A stretch of 64,000 bases of DNA from Kappaphycus alvarezii (taxonomy: Eukaryota > Rhodophyta > Florideophyceae > Gigartinales > Solieriaceae): positions 186,001-250,000 of the forward strand of contig NADL03000701.1 of the NCBI GenBank assembly GCA_002205965.3. Reading direction: 5' to 3'. The notes under the pieces were generated by a model, which was not told the origin of the DNA, did not search any database, and worked only from the letters and a program-made list of their open reading frames with translations. The translations under genes and the position numbers were made by a program. Of the stretch, positions 18,945-28,767 are shown in pieces. Positions within the stretch are counted from its first letter, which is position 1. Each line of letters starts with the position of its first letter.

Positions 18945-21668
18945 TCAATCTGGCCATAAACATCGAAGGCCAGGGGGCAAGTCGATGTCTTCAGACCGGC
19001 ATGGGGGGCCATAATAATTGTGCTTCTTGAGGGTTGCCCGCTCGAGCGTGGATGCACCGCCATTGGCGAGGTCGCGGTAGGGGCGAGAGTGGGGGCTTAC
19101 GATGGTGACGTCGATGCCTTGAGGGGAGGGAGCGAAGAGTGGATCGTCAATGACCAGGTCGAGCTTCCGTTGTTCGGCCGGGCTTTTGTGGAGGTCAGCC
19201 GCCAGGGGTCGTTCACGCGAGACGGACAGGGCGATAGCAGGGTGGGTTAGGTGACGGAAGAGATGATCGCGTAGGCGGTTATGTCGTCTCACCGAGCCCA
19301 CTGCGCCCTTGCAGACGGATGCGTGGTGACCGGGAGCGTCCAGTATGGGGATGGGCTGGGCTGAACTTGTCGAGCACATCGGGCAGAGACGAGAGCCATC
19401 GAATAGGGGGTTACCGAGGCGGACATCAACCATAGTGCGCCAGACTTCTGCCTCGACGTAGAGGTCGTTGCTGGAGAGCGGTAGGGTGTAGAATGGGGCG
19501 GAAGCAGCAGTGGATGCGACGGCCGCCAGGCGGGCACGGTGATGGGGGGTGGAGGTGGGACTCGACCGGTCTGGGCGTACGAGAGATGAGGTTCTCGAGT
19601 CGGAGATCCGGGGGGAGGTCGAGGGCGGTGGCAAGGGGGTCATAGGCGGGAGCGAGGAGGGGGCGGGGTGGAGTCGGGTAGGGCCGAGAACTTGTTGGAT
19701 GAGTGCGGAGTTAGTAAGGAGAGAAACGGTGTAGGCAATAATGTGAACGCCATGGGTCTGAGTAAGCCCAAGTCCGCCGGAGCGAAAGGGGAGTGTGGCT
19801 TGGGTCCAGCCCGTGTTTGTTTGTCGGCGATGTATGCTTTCGAATACCCTTCGCATTCCCTCATCAAAGGACTTGGCAAGGGCAGCGGTTAAGTGCGGCG
19901 GGGTACTGCGGAATAGATACATGAGCCGACATGACGAAGCGCAAAATCGTAGGATGTGAAACGCAAGATGGGGGTTATTCAACATGACGAGGGACGCCCA
20001 GAAGGTGCGGATGTTGGCAAGGGTTTCGTCCAAGAGACGATAACATCCGGCTTGGAGCCCAACTGGGCTACCAAGTACTCTGATGGCCTCCGCGGTGCTA
20101 AACTCGCACGGCAAGGCGGCCGCATTGAGGAGTTCCGAGGGTGGGGCGGTCGGCCACCTAGCGGCAGTCTTGTGGGGGGAGGGGTTGACGTGAAAACCGG
20201 ACTCCCGTCCGCGTGCGGTTAGAAAACCGAGCACCGAGCTTGCAATTTCCAGGGGCACGATGAGGTTACCATCGTCAGCGTACCAAACATTGAGGGGGAG
20301 GCTGGGAAATGTATTGCGGAGGTCGAGGAGCAGGGGTTGCAAGGCGAGGGCGAAGAGGAGCATACCCAGGGGGTCACCCTGTTGGGTACCTGTGCGGCTG
20401 CGGATGATGTGGCGGCCAAACATAAGTCGCGAGTCAGGGCCGTACAGGAAGTGCACAAAGCGGGAAGCCTCGGGCAGCCTTTCGATTGTTTCGGCGAGGA
20501 TGATGCGACGTTCAATTGAGTTGAAAGCGTTTTGGGCATCCACCTGGATGAGGACGTGGGGAGTGGGGGCGGGCGTGAGCTGGCGGATTTGCTGACCAAC
20601 GGCGTGGGCGATCACTTCGGTGGCTGAGGGCACACCCACTGCGAGTTGGAGCGGACGGAGGTAGGCAGACAGAGCCACGTTTTGTCGCGCACGTTTCATG
20701 ATGAGGCGTCCGACGAGACGCCGGATGACTAGGTCAACTGCGATTGGGCGTAAGGTGCGACCTAGTGGGTCTTTGGGAAGACCCACAAGTGACGCTCCGG
20801 CGAAGTATTCCGCGAGGTCGGAGGGCGCGTCGCCGTCCACGAGGCAATTCAAAAGTTTGGTTAGCCAGTCGAGAGCGCTGTTAGACGGTTCGGCACCACA
20901 CGGAGCGTGGGAGACCGAACGCAGGATGGCGGGGCGGAGGCCGTCGGGTCCGGGGCTGGAGTGATGAGGAAGTCGACGGAGTTCGCGGCGTACTTCAGCA
21001 GCCGTGAATTTGAAGGCCCGAGGAAGGTGGGATCTGGGAGCGGCTTCGAACGGGAGCGCAGGTGCTGGGTGGAGGGCGATGAGTTTCGAGGCGTTGGCAG
21101 ATGTGGGGACGACAGGTGGTACAGAGCTAAGTAGGGCCTGAGCAGCTTTCCGGGGGGAACCATTGAGCAGGGCGCGTCTGCAGCGGGCGGCCGGGGTCCC
21201 CGGTGGGGGGGGGTTATGGTTTTGAATTGCAGGAAATGCATCCGTTGCTTCCTCAAGTAATTGGCGCCACTGGCCAGTGCGTGCGAGGAGGATCCGTCGC
21301 CTGATGGAGGCGACAGCGCTAGGGCGGTGGCGGTTCCGCGGTTCGCCTCGGCCATTCTTGCGAAGAACTAGTTTGGGAAGGGCGAGCAGGCGGTGTAAGC
21401 ATTCTCGACGCACGGAACATGCTCGTGATTCGACGTAGCGGCGGCAGAGCTGGGCAAGAAGGTCATGAAAAGGCACCCGCAAAGAGTTAGGGAGGAAAGG
21501 CAAGGTTGGTGCAGGGAGGGAGAAGATGATGGAAGGGGGGAGGGCAATGTTGGGGTTGTGTGGGTGGGGTCCCCCCTCAATAGTTGGCTGGGGAGGCGGC
21601 GGCTGAGGTGGCCTCAGGGGTAGGGGATGTTGGGCCGTTGGGGCGAAGTCGCTTTGCGGCCGATTCAT
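18945..21668 (-). CDS. Family A ORF2: reverse transcriptase with C-terminal endonuclease-like domain
   Basis: The open frame reaches back to 21968 (GTG), but the likeliest start is the ATG at 21668, giving about 907 codons that overlap ORF1 by 92 bp. RT motifs in order: S-S-P-G-P-D-G-L, L-I-Q-V-D-A-Q-N-A-F-N-S, G-T-Q-Q-G-D-P-L-G and W-Y-A-D-D-G-N, so the catalytic aspartates are all present. The C-terminus has C-P-M-C ... G-H-H-A-S-V-C, R-R-H-N-R-L-R-D, then L-D-L-V-I and I-D-V-T-I-V-S-P, arranged like the zinc knuckle and PD-(D/E)xK endonuclease of R2-type elements. The product would nick the target and copy its RNA there. The stop at 18945 follows a 2-bp deletion near 18986 relative to the second copy; without it the frame runs to about 18773. 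Confidence 0.82.
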   Translation of the reverse strand: MNRPQSDFAPTAQHPLPLRPPQPPPPQPTIEGGPHPHNPNIALPPSIIFSLPAPTLPFLPNSLRVPFHDLLAQLCRRYVESRACSVRRECLHRLLALPKLVLRKNGRGEPRNRHRPSAVASIRRRILLARTGQWRQLLEEATDAFPAIQNHNPPPPGTPAARCRRALLNGSPRKAAQALLSSVPPVVPTSANASKLIALHPAPALPFEAAPRSHLPRAFKFTAAEVRRELRRLPHHSSPGPDGLRPAILRSVSHAPCGAEPSNSALDWLTKLLNCLVDGDAPSDLAEYFAGASLVGLPKDPLGRTLRPIAVDLVIRRLVGRLIMKRARQNVALSAYLRPLQLAVGVPSATEVIAHAVGQQIRQLTPAPTPHVLIQVDAQNAFNSIERRIILAETIERLPEASRFVHFLYGPDSRLMFGRHIIRSRTGTQQGDPLGMLLFALALQPLLLDLRNTFPSLPLNVWYADDGNLIVPLEIASSVLGFLTARGRESGFHVNPSPHKTAARWPTAPPSELLNAAALPCEFSTAEAIRVLGSPVGLQAGCYRLLDETLANIRTFWASLVMLNNPHLAFHILRFCASSCRLMYLFRSTPPHLTAALAKSFDEGMRRVFESIHRRQTNTGWTQATLPFRSGGLGLTQTHGVHIIAYTVSLLTNSALIQQVLGPTRLHPAPSSLPPMTPLPPPSTSPRISDSRTSSLVRPDRSSPTSTPHHRARLAAVASTAASAPFYTLPLSSNDLYVEAEVWRTMVDVRLGNPLFDGSRLCPMCSTSSAQPIPILDAPGHHASVCKGAVGSVRRHNRLRDHLFRHLTHPAIALSVSRERPLAADLHKSPAEQRKLDLVIDDPLFAPSPQGIDVTIVSPHSRPYRDLANGGASTLERATLKKHNYYGPPCRSEDIDLPPGLRCLWPD

Positions 21669-22644
21669 CTGGAGCGGGCGCGGGTGGAGGGGGTGCCACG
21701 GCCGGAAATTGGCGGTGGATGTCGGAAATCGAGGATTCGAGAACCTCAACAAAGTACCGCCTGGGCTTCCACAGACAGGAAGGGTCCTGCAGGCGGTCGG
21801 CTTCGGCCCGGAGGTGGGGGAGGAGCGATCGGGCATCACCATCCGAAGTGCAGTGGGCGACAATGGGGGCAGGTGCGGAGACGGCAATTGGAGGGAGTGT
21901 GGCAGGGCAGTGTTGGCGGAAGGCGTCGTAGGCAGTTTGTGTGTGTGTGAAGGTATCCGCGGGTGCACACACGAAGGAGGTGTGGGGGTCGGCTGTGGGA
22001 ACCACGGTCACGGATCCCGGGAAGCCTCCAGCCGTGAGGGCCTCCCGGAGGGAGAGTGCGTTGCGTAGGGGACGGGTTTCGGGGGGGGTGCAGAACTGGA
22101 CGAACTGTTTTGGGCCGATGTTCACGAGACGTGCGCCGATGCGGTTAATGCTTTTCTGGAGGGAGGGATGGATGGCCGGTGGTTCGGTGGGCAGAGAGGC
22201 GGTGCGGCGCCCGAGTATCGGTAGGCGGGTGGGAGGTTTCGACGGGGCGGCCTCAGCAGCATTGAGGTACGGCGTTGCTTGAGCGGCGGTGGTGGGGGTG
22301 GGATCCGGGTTGTCGTCGGCCGTGGCGACGAGGGCCAGGAACTTTGCGACGTTCTTGGCAGCTGGGGTGCTGCGGAGAACGCCGAAGGCGGAGGCCAAGG
22401 CCATGTCGTTACGCATGGTGGTTAGCAGGATGTTCGGGGCGTTGGGGAGGGCGAGGTCCGTCACCTTGGACAGGGGAGCGATGAGGTCGGCGATGAGGTC
22501 GAGCGAAGTGTGTGCGGCCTGACGCATTGCACGGGCCTTCTGGTCGGAGGAGCGGGATCCTGCGCGAGGGGCGGTCGAATCCGGCGCGGCGGTGCACACG
22601 TTGAGGGAAACGTAACGAGAAGATGCACTGTCCAAAGGACACAT
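21577..22644 (-). CDS. Family A ORF1 (nucleic-acid-binding/Gag-like protein)
   Basis: 355 codons from ATG at 22644, uninterrupted. It is Ala/Pro/Thr-rich with no CCHC knuckle or RRM that I can see. The C-terminal part is a Pro-rich stretch followed by K-R-L-R-P-N-G, a possible nuclear-localisation or RNA-binding patch. Its place before the RT frame is that of LINE ORF1 proteins, which bind the element RNA; the function here is inferred from position only. Confidence 0.65.
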   Translation of the reverse strand: MCPLDSASSRYVSLNVCTAAPDSTAPRAGSRSSDQKARAMRQAAHTSLDLIADLIAPLSKVTDLALPNAPNILLTTMRNDMALASAFGVLRSTPAAKNVAKFLALVATADDNPDPTPTTAAQATPYLNAAEAAPSKPPTRLPILGRRTASLPTEPPAIHPSLQKSINRIGARLVNIGPKQFVQFCTPPETRPLRNALSLREALTAGGFPGSVTVVPTADPHTSFVCAPADTFTHTQTAYDAFRQHCPATLPPIAVSAPAPIVAHCTSDGDARSLLPHLRAEADRLQDPSCLWKPRRYFVEVLESSISDIHRQFPAVAPPPPAPAPDESAAKRLRPNGPTSPTPEATSAAASPANY

Positions 22645-22696
22645 GTAAGGCTACGATTAATATAAAAGCATACTTTTTTAGTTATTACGAAAAGGC

Positions 22697-24677
22697 TACA
22701 GTACTTCAGAGGGTGACAGTAAACATAGCTCACTTGAAGCAAACCACTGCATTGCGCCAAAATTTAAAAAACTGTGATCCTCTGTGTGTTTTAACTCATG
22801 AAACGGGCATCTCCCGATCCCGTGCAAAGTTTGAAGGCAACTGATCCTGGGAAAAGCCTTCAAACTCACACAATCCGAACAGGCTAGAATTTCTTCATTC
22901 CATGAGGCCAAATGGTCGGTATCTAAGATTGCGAAGAGGCTAGAAAGGTCTCGCAAGGTTGTTGCGTCCTTCCTAAAGGAAATAACTAACTATGAGAAGA
23001 AAAAGTCCCCTGGAAAGCCCCAAAAACTGACTCCAGCAGCAGAAGGCCTCGTTTTCAGGGAAGCACGAACATGACATGGGACTGCCGGAGACATCCACAA
23101 AAACCTTTCCCTATCTGTTTCGAAGCGCATAACGCTCCAAGTCCTTTCCCGTTCCCCTTCCACGAAGTTTAAGAAGGCTAAAAGGTATCCAAAACTCACT
23201 GCATCTCATTGAAAAATTAGACTAACATGGGCCGTAGACCATGCCCCGTGCAGGACTGAATATTGGGCCCAAATTGTCTTCTCTGACGAAAATAAGTTCA
23301 ATATGGACGGTCCGGATGGCTTTAGTCTTTTTGGAACGATTTGAGTGGGGAGGAGACAGTATCGTCAAAGCTTCAAATGGGTGAGGGATCTGTTATGGTT
23401 TGGGGTGCCTTTTCGGCGGCAGGGAAAAGTCATTTAGCAATTATCACTGGGCGTCAAAACGCGGAGAAGTATGTGAAAAGAATGAAGGACTATTTACTTC
23501 GGTTTACAGAGGTTTCGCACTCTGATTCGCTTCAATATCAGCAGTGTATCCTCACCCGATGGGGCTTGAGGGCTTGCAATCTGGACCACTCGGCCCCCAA
23601 ATGGGACCTGATATTTTCGCAATTGAAAGGTACTTATTGGGCCAAGTGTCGACTTTACTTACCTCTAACTTGGCTGACCCTATCCTCACTCACCCCGCCG
23701 CCCTAGATAACCATAACCTAGTTAACTAGTATTTATACCTACCTGGCAACTAGGGCCCCAGATTAAACAGCTACCCCAGTGTTGGCTCTGAACCTGACTC
23801 CCAACTTACGCCTTTGCAGAAACCTTGCCAACGGCAACTTTGGCTATAGCCGCGTTTATCCGCCCGGGTCTCTCTTCATATTCCCCCCTCTCTACCCAAC
23901 TTTATACTACCCCTTTTATTGTTTTTTTGTGATATTTACTCACGCTTGGCGCCCCGGACTCCGCCGTCTATATACAAATAGTAACTTCAAGGTTGTCGTT
24001 GGTGAAAACATCCTTATCTCTAAAGGAGATAATCAGCACAGCTGACCCAATACTACATCTTCTCTGTCCTGTATTACAACCCTGATTTCTACGGTTCTTT
24101 GGAATCGATCCATACCAAGTTTCTAGCATTCCGCGGACCACGGTCCGGCCTTACAACGTGGAGGACAAGTATACCGTCCGGCCGCCCAAGGAATTACCCT
24201 CGCTCTTCCAACCTCAGTTCTCCTCGCCGTCGGCGAGCTGTGCTACTGCATCGCAGGGTGCTTAAAGAGAAAGAGGGACAGAAAACACCCTGTGAGTCTT
24301 CGTGTGTTTGTGTTGTATTTCTCATTTTCTGACGGTGTTCCGTTCCTAGACGAGAAGAACTGCGCACCGCGCATTGCACTACAATGCTAAAGCGCATAAA
24401 TCAAGTTTTAGATTGGAAAAGAAACAAGACTGACTACTGAAGTCATTGGCGCTCCTTACAATCTTTTTAAAATGAGATAGGTTCTATGTTTTTGTCATCC
24501 TCTCAGTTAGCCTTTTGTGCTAAAAATAAAAAGAAATTTCCGAATTTGAAAACTGGCCCACCACATCTTACGAATGCTCAGATAAATGCAATTGGACTTT
24601 TTTTTGTAAAATGTTTGCTTCAGAGAGTGGTTGCTGCCAGTCATGGGGGGTGCGCTATATTTTTGTCTCGTACTGTA
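22697..24677 (+). mobile_element. Tc1/mariner DNA transposon, interrupted by a solo LTR
   Basis: A plus-strand transposase frame (about 22850-23544, with a few frame changes) contains a helix-turn-helix-like N-terminus and the family blocks F-S-D-E-N-K-F (first catalytic Asp), G-P-D-G-F and G-S-V-M-V-W-G-A-F. It breaks off after Q-Y-Q-Q and resumes at 24381 with D-N-A-K-A-H-K, which is exactly the next Tc1 block (second catalytic Asp). The outer ends TACAGTAC (22697) and GTACTGTA (24670-24677) are complementary and imperfect repeats continue inward, fitting decayed terminal inverted repeats with TA targets. The last catalytic Glu region is unreadable. Confidence 0.75.
23545..24383 (+). repeat. 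Solo LTR related to the Ty3 element, 5'-truncated
   Basis: The block aligns in order with the Ty3 LTR at 44581-45659: 'ctagtatttatacct', 'cgcccgggt', 'cggtccggcct.acaac', 'ccttaaagag', and the same 3' end 'gcattgcactaca'. It lacks the first part of the LTR and is clearly diverged, so it is an older relative. It sits inside the Tc1 transposase between its Q-Y-Q-Q and D-N-A blocks. No target duplication is left because the 5' end is missing. Confidence 0.72.
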
Positions 24678-25240
24678 CAGTATCTTGGGATATACCGTAA
24701 AGCTTTGGATTCAGAAGGGGCAGTATGAAGATGATTGGTTTGTTTGGTATTACAGCACTGTAATGCATGTATCTGGAGGATGCGTGGCATCGGCCGGTGA
24801 TCAGCTGGTTTACGGAGTGAAGGAGAGGAAGAAGAAGTTTAATGCATTCAGTATCTACTGGGGACTGCGCACGTCCTAACTATTCGGCTAAGATCATCCA
24901 TGCGCTTCGGGGCTCGGGACAGGATGGCTTGAGCTATGGACGACCAGAGAGTGCAATTCAGTCTCTGTTTGATCTACGGATCCTAAAACTGTAGGGAATG
25001 AATATCCCAATTTCATGGCGTGATTCGCATAACTGATCCCAAAGGTAGCCCGGATCCAACTGCAGGGATTCAAACTGGAGGGTATTAAGGACGTCGCACT
25101 GGCGGGGAGCAGGGCTGTCTCTTAGTACACTCAGCCCGAAATGGTAATCATGATCAGCTGCAAAGTTTAGAAGTTGTAATTTTACCATTTTAGCGTACTT
25201 GACTTCGATACAAGCACTTTTGATGTTCCAATCTAACATT
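24678..25240. other. Spacer and probable decayed copia-2 3' end
   Basis: No gene is recognised. Minus-strand frames at 24958-25239 look partly protein-like but have no domain. If copia-2 still has a 3' LTR it should lie here, but I found no matching partner near 29.7 kb. Confidence 0.35.
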
Positions 25241-25299
25241 AAGCAAGATGGATCCTATTCCAAATTACTTTTGACAACATTATTGCGATCTCCTTAAAA

Positions 25300-25955
25300 C
25301 ATCAATGCTGAGCGATGTTTCTCCAATGTCCGTCGGTCAACCGATTTTGTAAGAATATATACAACTTGATCGACAGTCCCAACATGAATTGATTTCGCAG
25401 TCCCCGACTTGATATGGTCACGAAATAATGATACGTGACCTCGATATGCTTGCTCTTAGCTGATACTTGCTATCTTTCAGCGATATCAATTGCCGCAGGA
25501 CTGTCCACTAAGACCATAGCTGGGTGAATTTTCATGTTATCTTCGTACTGCGCACATGAGAACATTTCCCTAAATAATCTTCTTAACCACAATAGTTCTT
25601 TGACGCAAGATGATAAAGCGACAAATTCTGCCTCGGCAGATGAGATGGAAACTATCGTTTGGCGTTGATTCTTCCATGTAACGGGCGTATCGTTGAGCAA
25701 AACCATAAAAGAAGTCGTCGAATTCCTATAATCCTTAGCTACTGCCCAGTCTGAATCCACAAATGTCTTCAAGTTCGTCCACTCAAATTTTCGTTTTCCT
25801 TTGTTCTGGTTCTTTGGGAACTTGATACCAACTTGGCGTGTTTCAGATACATAATTAATTAAACCCTTTAGCATGGATACATGTCGAACAACAGGGGCGT
25901 GTACTTGGCGTGCAAGCGCGTTGACTTCGAAGGAAATGTATTGGCGTGTCCACAC
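25300..25955 (-). pseudogene. copia-2 RNase H and C-terminal tail
   Basis: The frame 25955-25470 contains V-D-S-D-W-A (catalytic Asp), S-I-S-S-A-E-A-E-F (catalytic Glu) and V-L-V-D-S-P-A-A, the full set of copia RNase H blocks. After a stop (A-E-R-stop) the tail K-S-K-H-I-E-V-T-Y-H-Y and later 'IL-TK-like' residues continue to about 25300. It is the best-preserved domain of this copy. Confidence 0.8.
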
Positions 25956-26159
25956 TGCAAGATGGAGGAGCTCTCCGATTTTTGCGCGTTAGCTGGAATT
26001 TTCTTTCTTACTAACTGGATTGTCATAGTCCTTTGCTGAATGACCTTCGCACATTCAGGAAGAGTAGTCAAAGCACCATTGGTTTCACTCAATCCATGCT
26101 TTCCCGGAACTTGCTCTACATAACACTTTGGACTAATCTTGATAGCGTCTTGGCTGTGT

Positions 26160-27039
26160 TTTACTTCCTATCTGAGGAACGAATTAAGTTGGCCAAACAG
26201 CTTGACATCGAATTATTGACTAATTCTTTTCTTGAAATGCACCAGAAGTCGTTGAGAATTGATTTCGAAGGATATTTCATCAACAATAATGGCAAGGACA
26301 ATGAGCTCCGTGCCAACAGCCTTGTAAAATACCCTTTCATCAACATCAGACTGCTTGAAATCCCAACTAAGCATTGTTACAACAAATCAGGATCCCCATT
26401 TTGTTCCTGCTTGTCGAATACCGTATATTGACTTTTCCAATCTGCAAACGAAACCAGGGCTCTCAATATTTCCAGTTGAATCGGTAGGTTGTTCCATGTA
26501 CACTTTTGTTTCAATCTTCCCATATAGGCTTGTACTGCTCACATCCCCTCCTTCAACGATGAGGTCTGTTGCAACGGCCATAACAAGAAACACGATAGCT
26601 TCTCGGGATGCGACGGGAGCGTATAAAGCTTCCGGGTCAAATTCTACGACAGGAAGTTGTATGTCACCTCGAGTAACACAGCAGGCTCTCTGGAGGAAAC
26701 TGTGGCCCTCAGTATTCAGCGGTTTGAGACGAAATACTCAAGGAAATGGGATTAAATTCATAGATTGATCGCGAGGAACATAGTCCCATGTTTCACGGTC
26801 TCGAAGTGCGCGGTATTCCCGATCGATAGCCTCACACCAAAGGGGATCATGTATCGCATCTGAAAACGATCGCGGGATCCGTGAGTCTGTATACATTTTG
26901 CGAGAAATGAAAGCTTGAGGGAGAAGGCCAGATAGCGATGAGAGATACGTGGAAAACGGTTGCGTCCGGAAATCATCCAGGCTTTCATCACTGAGCCCTT
27001 ACCCCTGTTCAATAGAACTTTGCTTCGAAACTCCATCAA
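26160..27039 (-). pseudogene. copia-2 reverse transcriptase, multiply broken
   Basis: Visible blocks: W-D-Y-V-P-R at the N-terminus, E-G-G-D-V-S-S-T-S-L-Y-G (first catalytic Asp), Y-M-E-Q-P and S-I-Y-G-I-R-Q-A-G-T-K-W. At the position of the Y-V-D-D motif the sequence reads I-I-V-D-E, so one of the two catalytic aspartates is gone. Frame changes near 26760 and 26390 separate the parts. Confidence 0.75.
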
Positions 27040-27279
27040 TTAGAGAGGAAACACGAGGGAGCTGATCTATAAAGCATAGACGAAAATCTTGCGCACAAGT
27101 GATGGTGATTCTCACATTGGGAGGAAGGTAGATCCGGTACAGTTCTTGATCACCCTTCAGGCCAACGAAATGTCCATGAGCCGCTCTTGCAGAAATTTTC
27201 TTGGCTAGCCTTGACTCAGATTGATGCAGGAACGCGAACCCAGGCTACCCGAAGATGGGCAAGTCTACGATTGATGTGT

Positions 27280-27902
27280 GTTCAAACGTCCCACAGCAGG
27301 ATTGGTATGCTTTCATGTACCCTGTCGGACGGAAGACGATTTATGAGCCAATTTCTGTGGCTCATTGCTTCGGCCCATAGTTCATTGCCAAGCTTTGCAT
27401 CAAAGAAAAGAAAAAGTCTTCGAAACCCTAGTTCTTGCATGAGTCGTTCAGCGACGCCATTGCTTTGCGGAGCATGGGGAGGACTTGTTTCCAATCGAAT
27501 TCCAATCACCAAGACAAATTGCTTCACGGCAACTGACAGTTTCTCAACTGCTCCATCGGGACGTACGTTGACAGGCCTGTAGCCGTTAGTCTTCTCCGAG
27601 CGTTCCTTTTAATACTTCAATGCGGGGAAAAGATATTATTTCTTATTGATTAAGTAGAAAAAGGTTTTCGCAGTTCGATCTTCTATAAATACAACTGTGT
27701 AGTGACTGTTTCCCAGAGAAGGTTGGGCCATTTTACCACTAATATTAATGTAGACGAGCTCAAGAGGGTAGGAAGTAATACGGTGACTCGAAAAAATCGG
27801 ATGACGTTGCTCTTTTGCCAGTGCGCAGGGGACACATAATATACTTTCCAAAAGCCTTCGTGGAAAGTTTGGCACGTCTTGAAAAGTTTCAGTTAATTTC
27901 AT
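27280..27902 (-). pseudogene. copia-2 integrase remnant
   Basis: 27902-27636 holds a C-x2-C zinc-site end, then Y-I-N-I-S-G-K-M where the first catalytic Asp is Asn, and F-I-E-D-R-T-A-K. 27527-27282 holds S-P-P-H-A-P-Q-S-N-G-V-A-E-R, the block with the catalytic Glu. The middle is in another frame. The element cannot integrate by itself. Confidence 0.75.
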
Positions 27903-28767
27903 GTATCGACTTATATGAGGATTTACTATACAATTGTGTCATTCGAGGGCGAGTTACGAGTCCGTCCTTGCGCCAAGTGCATTACAGAATTGGAAGCAAG
28001 TTTTTTTCCTGTTTTGTCGCGTCATGAAATTCCAAGGAAGCTGTGTCAGCAAACAGTACTTGAGGATTCCTCTTCTTCTGCTTGATCGGCAACGGAAGAC
28101 GATACAATCTGTCACAATCTCGATTGGCATCAAATCGTCTTTAGAACCTCGAACTGAGATAATACATGTGCTTCTGCACTGCTTGCCTGGGTGATCTCTC
28201 TTGAAAAGCATATCAAGGCGTTAGCTAAGAAAACCAACAGAACGGATGTTTGTCTGCGAATGGGGAGCGTGATATGCGTCCATGGAAAATCCTCCTGCCA
28301 ACGGAATGAAAACTCTATCTTTTCCAACTAAGACTGATACATCTGAGGCAGCTGAACATCTTGGAGTTTGATCGTCTGATAATCCGCAAAGGAGCTCTTG
28401 GAGTGGAAAAAGTGATGTGAACCCTCGAATCAATCAACGCTTCCCGCGATTTGGCAGTCCCTCATTTTGCAATTGCAGTCTTGAACTTTGTCTGCGCCAT
28501 GAACTCGTAGGGATGGGACGAATGTTTTGTATCGCTGCTGTTCATTAGAAAATGTCCATTTCCTTGATAACTGGGTGTCTGTTGATCCAGTACACGAACA
28601 GGAAGCTCCGTTTGGGTCGGTGCCGTAGAAAAAACACACCCAAAGCTACCTTGCGGGGGATTGCGGCTGTTCCATTGATGGTTTATTTGATATCTTTGAT
28701 CAGTTTCAAAAGGATTTTGATTAATCCCGTAACTCTGATTATATGATTTTCCACCACGACTACGACT

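Larger units (their letters stand above)
18737..22696 (-). mobile_element. Non-LTR retrotransposon family A, nearly complete
   Basis: Two consecutive minus-strand frames, ORF1 (22644-21577) and ORF2 (to 18945, or about 18773 if a 2-bp deletion is allowed for), make a LINE-type element about 4 kb long. There are no LTRs and no apurinic-type endonuclease; the endonuclease-like part is C-terminal, as in R2-clade elements. The left border is not clear: I see no poly(A) and no target duplication. The right border abuts the terminal repeat of the Tc1 element at 22697. Confidence 0.8.

Noticed and set aside
19020..22522. Many plus-strand frames of 60-126 codons
   Set aside because: They lie opposite the long family A ORF1 and ORF2, which carry all the RT motifs; these are shadows produced by the GC-rich coding strand.
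24678..25240. 3' LTR of copia-2
   Set aside because: No direct-repeat partner could be found near 29.7-30.0 kb, so LTRs were not annotated for this element.
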